Position numbers and translations under genes: made by a program. Shown in pieces: positions 27,540-39,922 of a stretch of DNA of 64,000 bases; position 1 is the first letter of the stretch; every line of letters starts with the position of its first letter. The DNA is from Lytechinus variegatus (lineage: Eukaryota > Echinodermata > Echinoidea > Temnopleuroida > Toxopneustidae): the NCBI RefSeq assembly GCF_018143015.1, contig NC_054744.1:868001-932000 (forward strand), read 5' to 3'. Under the pieces are notes generated by a model. That model was not told the DNA's origin and made no database searches. It saw nothing but the letters and a program-made list of their open reading frames with translations.

Positions 27540-27790
27540 ATTTCGATTACTCCCCAGGGGAATGGGTACTTGCAAGAAAACCCCAAATCCCTGATGATTA
27601 TGTACATGGCGTAAATTTTACTTACCTAGTTGCCAATTTGAAATCTAAATAATCGTAGGAATCTCAATCTTATTAGTCATAACTGTTTTATTGCTTGCCA
27701 GACTTCTTTCAAACTTTCGCCATTCTGATTGATTTATTATTCTCAATTCCAACACAACATTTTCTGACCAGGGCTGGATTCCCCTTTAAC
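27540..27790. mobile_element. MITE family M1, rearranged fragment
   Basis: CAGGGGAATGGGTACTT and CCCTGATGATTATGTACATGG are the inverse of 11385-11480. It ends AGGGCTGGATTCCCCTTTAA. Confidence 0.65.
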
Positions 27791-28009
27791 TCATGGACTG
27801 TGTGGTTATTCTGGTTGTTGACCTGGTGGATGCTTTGGAAGTGATTCGGTCTACATTTATGTTACGTGGAGTTATATTGGGTATTTCTTTAAATAGGAAT
27901 ATGAGTTGGCTACTTATTCTTTATTGGAGAGTATCCCATTTTAGAATACTCAGCACTTCGGTGACACTACTTGTACATTAGTAATTATTGGATACAAATC
28001 GTGCTACTT

Positions 28010-28384
28010 CGTCCAAAACCCAAACCCAATTGGTCAAAGTTCAATGACCCCAAAGTTCAATCACAATGACACCTTTGACATTGGTTATGTAACCGGAAAC
28101 TTGGGCAGGATGTTAATACTTGATTACCCTTATGTCCACGTTTTATGAACTAATACACATAAAGTAATGACATTTTTAAAACGTAGCCTTGGGTTAAGAT
28201 TTTGCTTTTGATCCCCAACATGAAAAGGTCACATGACCATCGACCTTGGTCATGTGACCTGAAACTCAAGCAAAAACGATTTGTGATACCAGACTAAAAA
28301 AATTATTTCCAAGTTTTATGAACTAATATATATATACATTTCAAAAACTCATCCTTTTAAGATTTCAATGTTGACGCCGCAGAT
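28010..28384 (+). repeat. Repeat family A, 5' side of a split copy
   Basis: Array units (CAAAGTTCAATGACC, CATGTGACCTGAAACTCAAG, CAAGTTTTATGAAC) up to TTGACGCCGCAGAT, where another element interrupts it. Confidence 0.75.
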
Positions 28385-29627
28385 CCAGAAGGAAAAACCA
28401 GTTCTACTGGACCAGTTAGACCAGTATAATTTTAACTGGTAACTCTGGAAATTGGAACATCAGTTTACTGGTCTAACTGGTCATACTGGTCCAGTTAAAT
28501 TTTACTGGTCCAGTTAAAAATTAAACTGGTCTTGAAGTACTGGAATTTTATACTGGTCTTGTTTCTGATGGTTGTTACTGGTCTCACTGGACTTCATACT
28601 GGTCTACCTGGTCGAACTGGTCCTCGTACTGGTCTTACTGTATCAGTTTATTACATGCATTTGGTTTGTTTTATATCATGGACAGTGAAATGTGATGGAA
28701 AAGATGGTTAGTAAATTAATCTTTCTGCTGTTATTTTGAATGTGATGTATAAAAATAAACATTTTCATTGTGAATTAGTTCACACACTTATTTGGAAGGT
28801 TTTTAAAGATTAATGAGTGCTATTGCAAGGATATTCCATTATAATTCCTGATTTTTCTTTTAAAAAACAGGAAATATGCAAATGAGGTAAACCACGTGAT
28901 CAGCATCAGAATTACTGGTATTACTGGTCTTGACCAGTTTAATTTCAAACATTGAATTACTTTAGACCAGTTAACTATATCAGAGGAATATATCTTGCTT
29001 TGATCTTAATCATCTAAAAAAGGAAATAATTATTTTAATGATAATGTTAATAATTGATGATTATGGTAATATTGATAAAAATAATTACAATATCAATAAC
29101 AATGATAACAGTTATACGAATGATAACAACAATGATCATAATAATCATAATAATTAGGATAATCATAAAAAGAATGATAACAATGATAACGGTAATAATT
29201 GCAAGATTCATTTTACATAATTCATCATATGATCTGACTTGAAATAAAGTCATTGTTTATTGGACCAGTACAACACCAGTTTGATGAAAACAATTTAACT
29301 GGTATTACTACTTTGATTGAACTGGTCTCCAGTTGATTTTTACTGGTCTAGTTAGAAATCAACTGGTCCAGTAAATATATACTGGAAACCAGTAAACATA
29401 AACTGGAAACCAGTAAAAATCTTCTGGAAACCATTTATTGGACCAGTAGCATCAGTTTGATGAAAAAACAATTTAACTGGTATTACTAATTGCTTCAACT
29501 GGAATGTGGTTGTTGGAACTGGTCTCCAGTTGATTTTTACTGGACCAGTTAAAAATCAACTGGCCCAGTAAAAATATACTGGAAACCAGTAAAAACAATT
29601 ACTGGTCTTACTGGTTTTTCCTTCTGG
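28385..29627. mobile_element. ACTGGTC-rich TIR element inserted in family A
   Basis: Perfect 18-bp inverted ends CCAGAAGGAAAAACCAGT / ACTGGTTTTTCCTTCTGG. Both terminal 250-350 bases are built from ACTGGTC, CCAGTT and ACTGGAAACCAGT words. The middle (28650-29260) is AT-rich with a GATAATNATNAT stretch. No coding frame. Confidence 0.8.
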
Positions 29628-29688
29628 GGATGCGGTCGAAAAAGGGGTGCCTATAGTCTCGCTCTGCTATGCACAAGAGACAAAAAAA
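29628..29688 (+). repeat. Repeat family A, 3' side of the split copy
   Basis: GATGCGGTCGAAAAAGGGGTGCCTATAG and the end GAGACAAAAAAA complete the copy that begins at about 28010. Confidence 0.75.
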
Positions 29689-29814
29689 AATGATAGATGT
29701 AATACATTTGCAATTAATTACAGAAAACTAGTTCAGCTCAGTTATGCAAGACTTCTATTTCAACTATACTACTGCATGTATCATCCAAGTTTAGTGAATT
29801 TTCTATATTTTCCT

Positions 29815-30102
29815 TTAATAATAATGAGTATTTATAAAGCGCCAAATCCACATTGATTATGTGCTCAAGGCGCTGAAATATACTTGGTATATTATTACCC
29901 CGGCTGTAGCTGAGCGGCCATATAGGCGCTTAAGCGTTCAAGGTATAAATCCTGCCAGGTACCCATTTACCTCACCTGGGTCGAGTGCAGCACATTGTGG
30001 ATCAGTTTCTTGCTGAAGGAAATTACGCCATGGCTGGGATTCGAACCCACGACCCTCTGCTTCAAAGTCCGTAAACTAATCCACTGGGCTCAACGCTCCA
30101 CA
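29815..30102 (-). mobile_element. tRNA-derived SINE
   Basis: On the minus strand, an A-box-like stretch (CCCAGTGGATTAG) and a B box GGTTCGAATCC are followed by ACTCGACCCAGGTGAGGTAAATGGGTACC, GGCGCTTTATAAATA and a TTATTATTA tail. Confidence 0.8.
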
Positions 30103-31120
30103 TTTATTGTCATATCATTTTCATCCCAAGGAACCCCTTGAATTTAAAAGTGTTCATGAATAATAATTATGTAGGGCCTTGTGGGGTTTTGATTCCTCCT
30201 CTTCTTTGGATAAAAAATCTGACAAGGAAAAAATAATTGTTGGGCCTTTTGTCCCAAAAAAATATATTTTCCCACCCCAATTTTTTTGTGTTATTGAACC
30301 CCCTGGCTACGGGACTTTATCAAAATGACTAATCAAGAAAATAAGTCGTCACTAGGCAAATTACAACGCACTCAATTGAATAATTCTCAATAATCACACA
30401 AAGCAGTCAAATTTCATATACAACAAAATACTAAAACCATTTAATACATAGATGTCATTTATGCATACTTTTTTTTCTTTGTTTTCTTCTCTACAATGTA
30501 TATTCTGAATATAAGTACTGTACTTATGATACACAATTTAAAAAATATCTATCATGAGTTCATTAAGAGTGTCAAATCATCACAAAATATAATCTAAAAT
30601 ATCTTGACAATTCCTAAGTTCAGTCCATGAATTCTCCTTGAAAAAAAATCAGGACAACAAGCAAATGAGATTACCGAGATCATAATTTAATAATCATATG
30701 TGGATTTACAACTTAAGTCTGAAATAAGTAAGATTTATTAAGACTAGAAAATATGAGAACAGATTTGTCAAGTCCTTTGTATTTAATACTAGGAGATCAT
30801 AACAAGCATGGATAATAATGGTTGATTTCTTAAAAGACAATTCCAGACCTCCTAAAATATTGAATTAAAAAATATGGATGAATAGTAAATAGGTAAATGT
30901 TAAGTTTAACAATATGAAAGAAATTGTATTTTACCTACAAGCGCAGAGTAAAACTTTTTCAGAAAATGGAAAAATTTTATCTCAACGAGAGCTCTGAATA
31001 CCAGTAGGTTAATGTTCAAGTTTTTTTTTCCTCCGATTTAAAATTACTGACAGGTCTACGACTACTTCCATGATATGACCAGTTCTCACATGTATTTGAA
31101 AGTTAACTGAAATAGATTAA
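30103..31120. other. AT-rich, no feature
   Basis: No gene or clear repeat recognised. Confidence 0.4.
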
Positions 31121-33058
31121 ACAAGAGAAATTGCCTATGGCAATCTCATCTGCCTTATGCAATTCAAAATTAGCAGCAGTACTGACTTTGAAAAGAACTA
31201 AGATGAATAATTATTTCTCAAACAAGAGGAGCACCTCTAGCAGTTTCACCTGCCACACATGATTCAATAAAGCAGCAGTGCTGACTTTGAAAACTACTAT
31301 AAAATAATTATTCACAAAAAACACCATTCATATAATGATACAATACTATGTTCATTGACAATAAATGACATTTGACCTTGATCACGCCACCTAAGACTTG
31401 TCAGTGATACTTGATTACCCCTACATGTACTGTATACAGTGCGTATCAAAAAAAAGTTTACACTTTGAAAAAGTCCTGTAAAATTATACATTTGTAATAT
31501 CCTGAAAATTTTTCCACATTTTAACATTGTTACAGATCCATTAAAGCAAATGACGGTATAACTGTCGAAAAATATTTCCGCTTGAGTGAGCACCACTTAC
31601 TTTTGAAAAGTTAGTGAAAAATGATTTGCGCAGAACTTTGAAATAGTTATGCGAATAAAAGTAGACCTTAATCATAAAGAACATACAGAATTTAAATAGT
31701 AAAATTGATTTGAGGATATCTTCTACCTTGTTTGACTTGTTTCTTTGCCAAAAACACTTCGAAGAGTGCATTTCGCCCCACCCCACTCCCCCACACACCG
31801 AGGCCATCGTGACGATATTTGCTTTACACTGAGCTGTGATTTACATGGAATGGCTTAAGCTTGATTTTCATTTTGTTAATCATTGCTAAGCTCGGGAAAA
31901 GTATGAAGAAAAAGTACTAAATGAAAAATGAAATGTAAACCAACTTTCAATGATAAAAACTTGGTGAAAAAATGCTGGAGATGTCTGATATAAACTTTTG
32001 TTCAGATTCAGTTATGTCCTCAGATCCAGCTGACACAAATAGGGTAAAGGTTGTGCTTACTAAGTGTTGAAATTTCAATTTAGATGGCAAAATTGTTACA
32101 AAATGCTTGAATGTATCCGTTTTATTTAGGGAAATGTATGAGAAATGTTTCGCAGGGTAACTTTGATTTCGCCCTTTCCCATTGACACAGCATGAAAACG
32201 AGCATTTCTGCGCAAACAGATTTCTGCGAGCTTTACAAAAATGGACAGTGCTCGCTCAAGTGTAACATTCTTACAAAACTTTTACTTTCATTGGATAGAT
32301 GAGACCCAAACCCAAGATTATATGTGAAAAAATTACCCACATGTTGTATATTTTTTAATTCCCAGGGCTTTTTCAAAGTGTAAACTTTTTTTTGATACGC
32401 ACTGTATACACAATTTATAAAAAAATCTATAAACTTTGAATCTAATAATTACACCTCCATAATGGTCAAAGTTCAATGACCTCAAATGACCTTTGACTTC
32501 AGTCACGTGACCTGAAACTTGCATAAGATGTTCAGTGACATGTGATTACTCTTTTGTCCAAGTTTTATAAACTAGACCCATACACTTTCTGAGTTATGAT
32601 GGTTATTCAACAAATATCCCCAACATGGCCAAAGTTCATTGACCTTTGAAACTTTCATTGACCTAAATGACCTTTGAAATTGGTCATGTGACTTGAAACT
32701 CAGGCAGAATGTTTGATAATACTTGATTAACCTTATGTCCAAGTTTCATGAACTACGTCCACATATCTACTAAGTTATGATGACACTTCAAAAACTTAAC
32801 CTTATGTTAAGATTTTGATGTTGATTTCCCCCAACTTGGTCTAAGTTCATTGACCCTAAATGACATTTTACTTGGTCTTGTGACCTGAAACTCAGGCAGG
32901 ATGTTCAGTAATTCTAGATTAACCTTATGGCCAAGTTTAATGAACTAGGTCCATGATATTTCAAAAACTTAACCTTTGGATAAGATTTGGTATTGACATG
33001 CCGCCGCCACCATCAGAAAAGCGGCGCCTCACTCTGCTTCGTAGGTGAGACAAAAATG
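31121..33058 (+). repeat. Repeat family A copy, interrupted
   Basis: Two diverged heads (31121 and 31222, ...AGCAGCAGTGCTGACTTTGAAAAC) and array units to 33058 with GCCGCCGCCACCATCAGAAAAGCGGCGCC and GTAGGTGAGACAAAA. A mariner-like element sits at 31435-32406. Confidence 0.8.
31435..32406. mobile_element. Mariner-like non-autonomous element, 972 bp
   Basis: Ends TACAGTGCGTATCAAAAAAA and TTTTTTTTGATACGCACTGTA are inverse over about 38 bases (through AGTTTACACTTTGAAAAAG) and flanked by TA. No transposase frame. Inside are GAGTGAGCAC / GTGCTCGCTC words like those of the element at 25321. Confidence 0.88.
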
Positions 33059-33782
33059 CCTTTCATACTAAATTCACCTTTGACCTTGATCACGTGACTA
33101 AACAACTTGTGCAAAAGTTCATTGATACTTTATTACCCTTACGTCCAAGTTTCATGCAATATATCCATTTACTTTCAAAGTTATACTTTGGTTAAAATTT
33201 CAATGTTGATACCACAACAGTGTTAAGTTCATTGACCCTTAAATGATCTTTGATCTTGATCATGTGACCTAAAATTTGTAGATTACGATCAGTAATACTT
33301 GAGTACCCTTATCTCCATGTTTTTTTCCTAGGTTCATATACTTTCGAAGCTATGACATTTAAGAAAAATTTCCATGGTCAAAGTTTGTTGACCCTAAATA
33401 ACCTTTGACCTTTATCACGTGACCTGAAACATATTGACGATGATTAGTGATACTTGATTACCCTTACGTTCACGTTTCATGAACTAGGTCCATATACTTT
33501 TGAAGTTATGACATTTCAAAAACTTAACCTTGGTAAATACCAATAATAATAATTGGCATTTATAGAGCACTTTATCAATCTATGACTGTTCAAAGCGCTT
33601 CACAATTACTATTTCCCGGTCATAGCTTTTCAAGCAGCCTGTTAGGTGCACACTAGCTAAACCAACCACAATGACGGTTGTTTCTTACCGGTACCCAATT
33701 AGTAAATGGGTGAGAGTGGTTAAGATTTCAATGTTGATGCCGCCGCCATCAGAAAAGCGGCACCCTGCTTTGCAGGCGAGAC
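33059..33782 (+). repeat. Repeat family A copy with SINE insertion
   Basis: Array units resume at once and end with GATGCCGCCGCCATCAGAAAAGCGGCACC and GCAGGCGAGACAAAAA. 33540-33720 is foreign. Confidence 0.75.
33540..33720 (-). mobile_element. SINE 3' fragment inserted in family A
   Basis: Reads in reverse as CACTCTCACCCATTTACTAATTGGGTACC, ... TTTATAGAGCACTTTATC-like tail and TTATTATTATTGG. It lacks the A/B box part. Confidence 0.65.
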
Positions 33783-34638
33783 AAAAAATCATACTAAATG
33801 TATGGATTTAAACCAAAAGTTTAGATGATGTAGTTCAAACTAACCTTATAACTACAATATATTTCAATGTTCTAAATAACTAAAATAATATATATTCCGA
33901 TATAACAGCTATACAATGTTGATTAGTGTTCTAAGATCATAGCCTATCTGAATACATTGCTGCTTTTCCATGAATTTAACAAGAGGAGAAAATATGAAAT
34001 GTAATGGCAGATTGAGGAAAATAACAATTACTGGTAAGTGTCTGAAATTATCACTTACATGCATAAACAAAAGAAATCAACCCATCAATTATCAAGATAG
34101 TATATACATGAGTAAAGGTTGTAAAAATTCAATCTATGACTATCAGGTAAATGTACCTTGACTCCTTTCAGCTAGAAATGGTTACTAGATAAGTCAATAT
34201 ATGGTTTGACCCATAATGTATAATGTATTATTTAACCCATTTTACAAACATCATATTCTTGGATATTGAGCAAACGACAATGTCATTTCTTTTTTTAAGT
34301 AGTAACAGCAATTTTAGACTCCATTTTTGGAAGCCATCTTAGATTTTTGAACATACTGGACCACTCACTGTCCTTGTCCCTTGTCCCAATGTATTTTGAC
34401 CATTGAAACCATGGTCTAGACACCAAAATCATATCTCTCAGGTGGTTATGAAATGAACTATGTCCATTTTAAGTATTAAAATCCATTTTAAACTCCATTT
34501 TTTGACCCACCAGACCACTAACTGTCCTTGTAACTTGTTCCAATGTACTACTTCATTCTTAAAACAACTGAATAGAAACCAAATTAAAGCCACTTAAGTA
34601 ATAGATGAATTGGGTGCCATGTTGGATTTTCGAGGTAC
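33783..34638. other. No feature seen
   Basis: AT-rich. The 33970 open frame has no support. Confidence 0.4.
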
Positions 34639-35723
34639 CCTGGGGCGGTATTCTGAACATTGTCTTTTCTCCATATTTTATCTTATCTCAGAGATATGAC
34701 AAAATCGGTATTCTGGTGGATGTCATAACTTTTGTCACAAAAATAACGTGAAATAAATATCACGGAAGCTCCGCGGAACGGAATAATCTTACAACAGTCT
34801 TAGATGAGGGAAATATGATTGAAATAAGAGAAGAATTGCACAATAGAGTATCCAAACGGAGAACAAAAATGCAATTTTGAGAGTGTACTTAGCTTGCGAC
34901 TGAACTCGACCGCAGGCGAAAGTAAAAGAGGAAATGGACGCCAAATTGCGCGATGATCTTGGGATAGTGCGTTGGTAGGGAGATGCAGCACGCGCGCAGG
35001 AAAAGTTGTGTACTCTATATTCGGCACGCAGGTTCATTGTAATGAACTAGCAAATCAAATGGGTATATCCCAGTTATTGATGTAAATATTGTCATAAATT
35101 TTGTCTCTTCTCTTTCGCGCGCAGCAAAAATACGCGGCTTTCAATGCGCGTAATCCTTTTATACAAGCAAAAGATATGACAAAAGTTATGACAGGGGGGT
35201 AGCAGTCATAAATTTTGTCATATCTTTTAGTACCAAATATCCGATACCCTGCCGACTGAATGTCAAGCAAACAATTAAATTATTTTGATTAGATTGTGGT
35301 ATCATCTTCCATGACAATTTTCTAAATTATTTTTTCATGCTACAATTAGTTAGGCCCTACATATTTATTCCTCCCTTTTTTCTCTGTTTTCCTTATTCTT
35401 ATACTTCTCCTCTAAAATTCTTCACAGCTCCCTGTCTCTCTTTGTAATTAAGCGCATCAATATACGCGTAGTTGCGCGATGCCAGCAACTGTTTTGGGGA
35501 TACGCCCTACTTGCCACGGGGCTTTCCTATTGGCTAGAAGGGCTCCAACTGGGAACTAACGATGAATTTGATTGGTTTGCTTCCGAAAAGATGAATGGGA
35601 ACTTTGAGAGATATGACAGGGAAAAGACAATGTTCAGAATACCGATTTGTGACAATCATAGCGGTGTCACATCTCGGAGAGAAATGACAAAAGTTATGAC
35701 AGAGTTACAGAATAGCACCCCTG
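34639..35723. mobile_element. Fold-back element with GGTATTCTGAACATTGTCTTTTC ends
   Basis: CTGGGGCGGTATTCTGAACA at the left is inverse to right-end words TGTTCAGAATACCG and GAATAGCACCCCTG. ATGACAAAAGTTATGACA words occur at both ends and twice inside. The centre is CG-rich (34880-35010); a fragment of it recurs at 57840-58010. Confidence 0.7.
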
Positions 35724-35950
35724 GATTCACTCTAGCCTGTATCAACAAATTCTTTTACCTCTGGACCATGGAATATGAACCGAATAGGATTCTTGGGTAT
35801 AAATAGAATAATGGGATAGGATAATGAATTGTATCCATTTTCAGTGAATGCCGACAATCTTGGATGCCTTCTTGAAAATAAGCGGATGCCGATTTTGGTA
35901 GATGTTTAGTATGAGGTAAAATAGTACCAAAACCTGTTGAAAAAATATTT

Positions 35951-35991
35951 TTGCAATTTGTTCCAGGTACCATACCTGGAACAAATTGCAA
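35951..35991. repeat. Perfect 19-bp-arm hairpin
   Basis: TTGCAATTTGTTCCAGGTA, loop CCA, then TACCTGGAACAAATTGCAA. No run of T follows and no parent element is recognised. Confidence 0.9.
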
Positions 35992-36890
35992 CAATAATAC
36001 CCCGGTCTATACCATCTCCTTTAAACAGAGAACAATATATGACTGGAACCAATTGCTATTTTTGATAACTTCTAGCCTTAAGGCCACCACCCATCCATGG
36101 CCCTGGGAAGCGGGGGAGCTGAACATCTCCCAAAAGTTTTTTGAGGGTGCTACGTGTATTATCATCCATAGGGAGCACCCCCAGGTATACTGGAAGATTT
36201 GTAAAAATGGAAAATGTAACCAAAACGACCTCCAGTTTGTAGTGATAACTTTTTAAATTTTTGCTTGAAAAATTTCTTGGGACCACATTGATTTCCATTT
36301 TTTGTTTCGTTTATTGGGCTTTTTGAATTAACATCAGCACCCCCAGTCAAAAAATTGTTCCCAGGACCCTGCACGCACCCCTTAGGTTTGGTCTGGGATC
36401 CAATTTTGAAATAAAACAGTAGAATTTGATTCTATCATTGATACATGGAATACATGTATCTTATTGTGTACTGTTCTAAATCATCATACGAATACATGTG
36501 TTCCAATCTGTGACTATGCTATCATCCTTATTAAAATTTAATATCTAGTCATAATGGCATGATACTAGTCATACAATTGGCTACAATTTGAAAATAATTT
36601 GACCTTTGATAAAAAATAAGACTAGTAATCATCCAAATTTGCTGTATCAGTATTCTGACAGGTAATTTGAACCTCAAATAAAAAGATACTTTTTATTCAC
36701 ATTTTCAGAAAAGTCGTAAGATGAGTGGGCTTCAGGCTTTTAAAAGATTAATTGCCATATGTCTACTTATCATTTGTCTCATCCCACCTAACCTTATCCT
36801 AGTTAGTCTACAACTAGTTCATCTACTATAGACAAACTAGAATTACCAGTCCAGTACCAGACAGGACCCAGATGAGTTCAGTCAATGTGG
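35992..36890. other. No gene seen
   Basis: C-rich 36080-36190 and 36340-36390 may be an unrecognised repeat. The frames 35951-36374 overlap one another on both strands and lack support. Confidence 0.35.
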
Positions 36891-36891
36891 T

Positions 36892-37334
36892 GTTAAAGGT
36901 CAAGTCCACCTCAGAAAAATGTTGATTTGAATCAATAGAGAAAAATCAGACAAGCACAATGCTGAAATTTCATCAAAGTCGGATGTAAAATAAGAAAGTT
37001 ATGACATTTCAAAGTTTTGCTTATTTTTAACAAAATAGTTATATGAACGAGCCAGTTACATCCAAATGAGAGAGTCGATGATGTCACTTACTCACCTCCT
37101 TGCCTTAAGCACAAAATGTTAAAATAATGGAATTCCAATAACGAGAAAATCAGTTCCTCATTTGCATACCCACCGAGATGTGCATAAACTGTTTTGTAAA
37201 ATGAAGCGAAATTTTAAAATGCCATAACTTTCTTATTTTACATCCGATTTTGATGAAATTTTCAGTGTTATGTTTGTTAAATTTTTCTATTTTTATTCAA
37301 ATCAAGTTTTTGTTGGGGTGGACTTGTCCTTTAA
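36892..37334. mobile_element. MITE family M3 (TTAAAGGTCAAGTCCACC ends)
   Basis: Left TTAAAGGTCAAGTCCACCTC and right GGGGTGGACTTGTCCTTTAA are inverse. Long inner stems (GAAATTTCATCAAAGTCGGA / TCCGATTTTGATGAAATTTTC). Borders are TTAA. Confidence 0.85.
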
Positions 37335-37445
37335 ACTATCTGAGATAAGAGCAAGTGATTGTAGAAGTCAATATAAACCTTTAAAATATGAATCAAAAAG
37401 CTTTATGTGGGGTCAAGAAGGCAGTTCCCCCTCAAACTCCTGTGA

Positions 37446-37640
37446 AAGGGGAAGCTCACCTTGAAGAAAAGTTTATTGTAAAAATAGCAGAAAAAAATAA
37501 TAAAAATATTGGTGAAGGTTTAAGGAAAATCCATGACAAATTAAGAAAGTTATCAGAATTTGTGATGGCATAAATTAACAAGCAGCTGTCCCATATGTTA
37601 TGTAATATAAAATCGGTGTTTCTGCGTTGCGTTAAGGCGT
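37446..37640 (+). mobile_element. MITE family M2 fragment
   Basis: GAAAGGGGAAGCTCACCTTGA, AAATAGCAGAAAAAAATAATA and TTGGTGAAGGTTTAAGG match M2. Confidence 0.7.
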
Positions 37641-37898
37641 TACGCACGGAAACATCCCTTTAACCCTAAAAGGACTAGGGGTACTTAAAGACATATAGAG
37701 GACTTGATGCATGAATGGGTCCATGGAAATTTTTCCTACATTTTTTTCTCACATCAAATTTTAGTAATTAGAATGTCCTGATTTTGGGCATTTTCCAGGA
37801 AAATCCTGATAAAATCAGGTCTGCTTTATATCCATGATTTTAACAGGGGCCTATACAGTGCATCCCAAAAAAAAACTGAAAAGCAGCTGCTCCATGCT

Positions 37899-38643
37899 TT
37901 AACCCTAAATAGACTGGGCTATTTTGACGCCTAAGAAGACGGGGCATTCAGCCCCCCCTTATGATCTCGGCCGTCGATCGCGCGATTGTGACAAAAATTG
38001 GCATGCGCGTTACCCATGGCATTATCTACAAAACTATAGTATCAAAATTCTGCGAAAAATCTCATTGCTCATTAATTATGCTAATTTATGCGTAAAATCA
38101 TAAGTTTGCTCTAATTAATAAAATAATGCCCCTTAAATGCTAATTTTTGTTTCACATACTCTAGATAGGCATCTGATCAAATTCATTTAAAAAAAATTTC
38201 AACATCACATTTATTTTCTTATGTATTCTATTGTTTGCTAAATTTATTATGTATTTCTTTGTTTTTCGACTTTTTGTTTTTATTTTTTTTCAATGGAAAT
38301 TGTCGGGGAGTTTATTTTGACCAAAAAAAGATCAAATCAATCGAATTTCAGCAGTAAAAGGAAAAATAATGATACATTTATGAATTTTGGCTAAAAACAC
38401 TATTTGCATTGGATTTGTACAATAATTCATGTTTTGAGTAATTTTGGGTCTGCATGCACCTACAAAATGTTACGTTATTTCGGAACCGCGTACCCGGGGG
38501 TCACAATGTTGGTCTCAAAAGTTGCGCGAGACGTGAAAGTAAAAAGTCAGTGAGCGACGCGGTCAAAATATTTCAAGCGGCGGATTTATCGCGAAAAATG
38601 TCGAGGGGGGGCTGAATCAGCCCCCCAGTCTTTTTAGGGTTAA
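37899..38643. mobile_element. MITE family M4 (TTAACCCTAAA ends)
   Basis: Left TTAACCCTAAATAGACTGGG and right CAGTCTTTTTAGGGTTAA are inverse, with CATTCAGCCCCCCCT / GGGGGGGCTGAATCAG inside. TTAA borders. Copies also at 10450 and 42300. Confidence 0.85.
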
Positions 38644-39824
38644 ACAATAAACAGTAGTGTAGAGTAAAATTGCTTGTAACACGTGAATGATCAATAACTA
38701 AAATATTTTGCTGAGAAACCAATAATTTTTCCATCAGGCAATATGATAAAATAACCTCAAAAGAAAACAAAAGAATGCCATCATTGAGGTGTAAACCAGA
38801 ATTAGAATGGAATTCCTTGATCAGTAATATTTTTTTTTGTATTTACACAAGATCTGTCTACAAATAACATTTTAAAAACCTCTTTCATTTCATATACATA
38901 TATCATTGAATACAATCTACCTTCATATAAACATTATTGCAAATTACTAAATTTATACAATGAGTTCATATTTCATGTTATATAAAAAAAATGATTAAAA
39001 TATTAAGGCACATAATAGACATTTAAAGGCAAGATCTGTTACCAGAACCAGATAGAGTGGCTTGACCTATTGGTCTTACTTCTTAAAGAAGCTGGTGAAT
39101 GGAGATATTTGCATAGTAGACCAAGACCTTGATTCTCTTTTACATTGGTTGTTCTACTGGATGTCTTGCTTCACTACAAAGTAAAAGGAAATATCTTAAA
39201 AACTCCAAACAGACATAGCTCAGCAGTTCAAGTTTGTATGAAGGATCTGCACATGACGCATTCAATCCAAAAGCTAAGTCTCCATTATATGCCAGGAATA
39301 GGGAATTAATGACAATACTAATTATTATTTCCTATTCCTATCCGAGGTGTTTTTCTATGGCAATCATTTTCCATATTTTACATTCATTGATTATTTCTTC
39401 AGTGGGCAATATTTGCCAAATCCATTAAGAATCAGTTTTTAAAGCAACACAATGTACGTTGCATGTACTCCCAGCTAATCAAATCTTAGCACACAATATG
39501 TATGCATTACGTGTATGTGTGCACCTTACAAAGTAACAACTTATGTCATGAATAACCTGAAATAAGAAGTAGTGACAGGCAAACAGGCATGTAAATCTGT
39601 TTCCATCAATGGAAATTTCTCCAGAAGAAATGTGTCATCACAAAAAATTCATACAATTCACTTCCACTCAGTTAAAAAATCTATCCAACCTTTGCAGCAA
39701 ATGCCATCTTGTTTCCACTCCATGAATTGATTGTACACCATTCCCATCATTCTCCAAAAGGAATATAAGTCATTATATCCTGTTTCAATATCAGATATCA
39801 TCCCTAGAGATGGATAGTATCTCT
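38644..39824. other. Probable 3' UTR and downstream flank of gene 2
   Basis: AT-rich unique sequence just past the TGA of gene 2. I see no clear AATAAA that decides the 3' end. Confidence 0.35.
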
Positions 39825-39922
39825 TCATGAGTTGGATTCCTCTTTGAGTCCAAATCTCTTAAAAGCTTTCTGAAGTTCTCCCATATTGTTAGGAGGGCAG
39901 GAATTGGTTGATCTCAAAGGAG
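39825..39922 (-). CDS. Gene 2, terminal exon
   Basis: The acceptor is TCCTGTACAG|, entering in phase 1. It encodes PLRSTNSCPPNNMGELQKAF then KRFGLKEESNS and a TGA at 39827-39825. Joined to the 53092 exon, the split codon reads TCT (Ser). The intron between is about 13 kb and full of repeats, so a small exon in it could have been missed. Confidence 0.55.
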
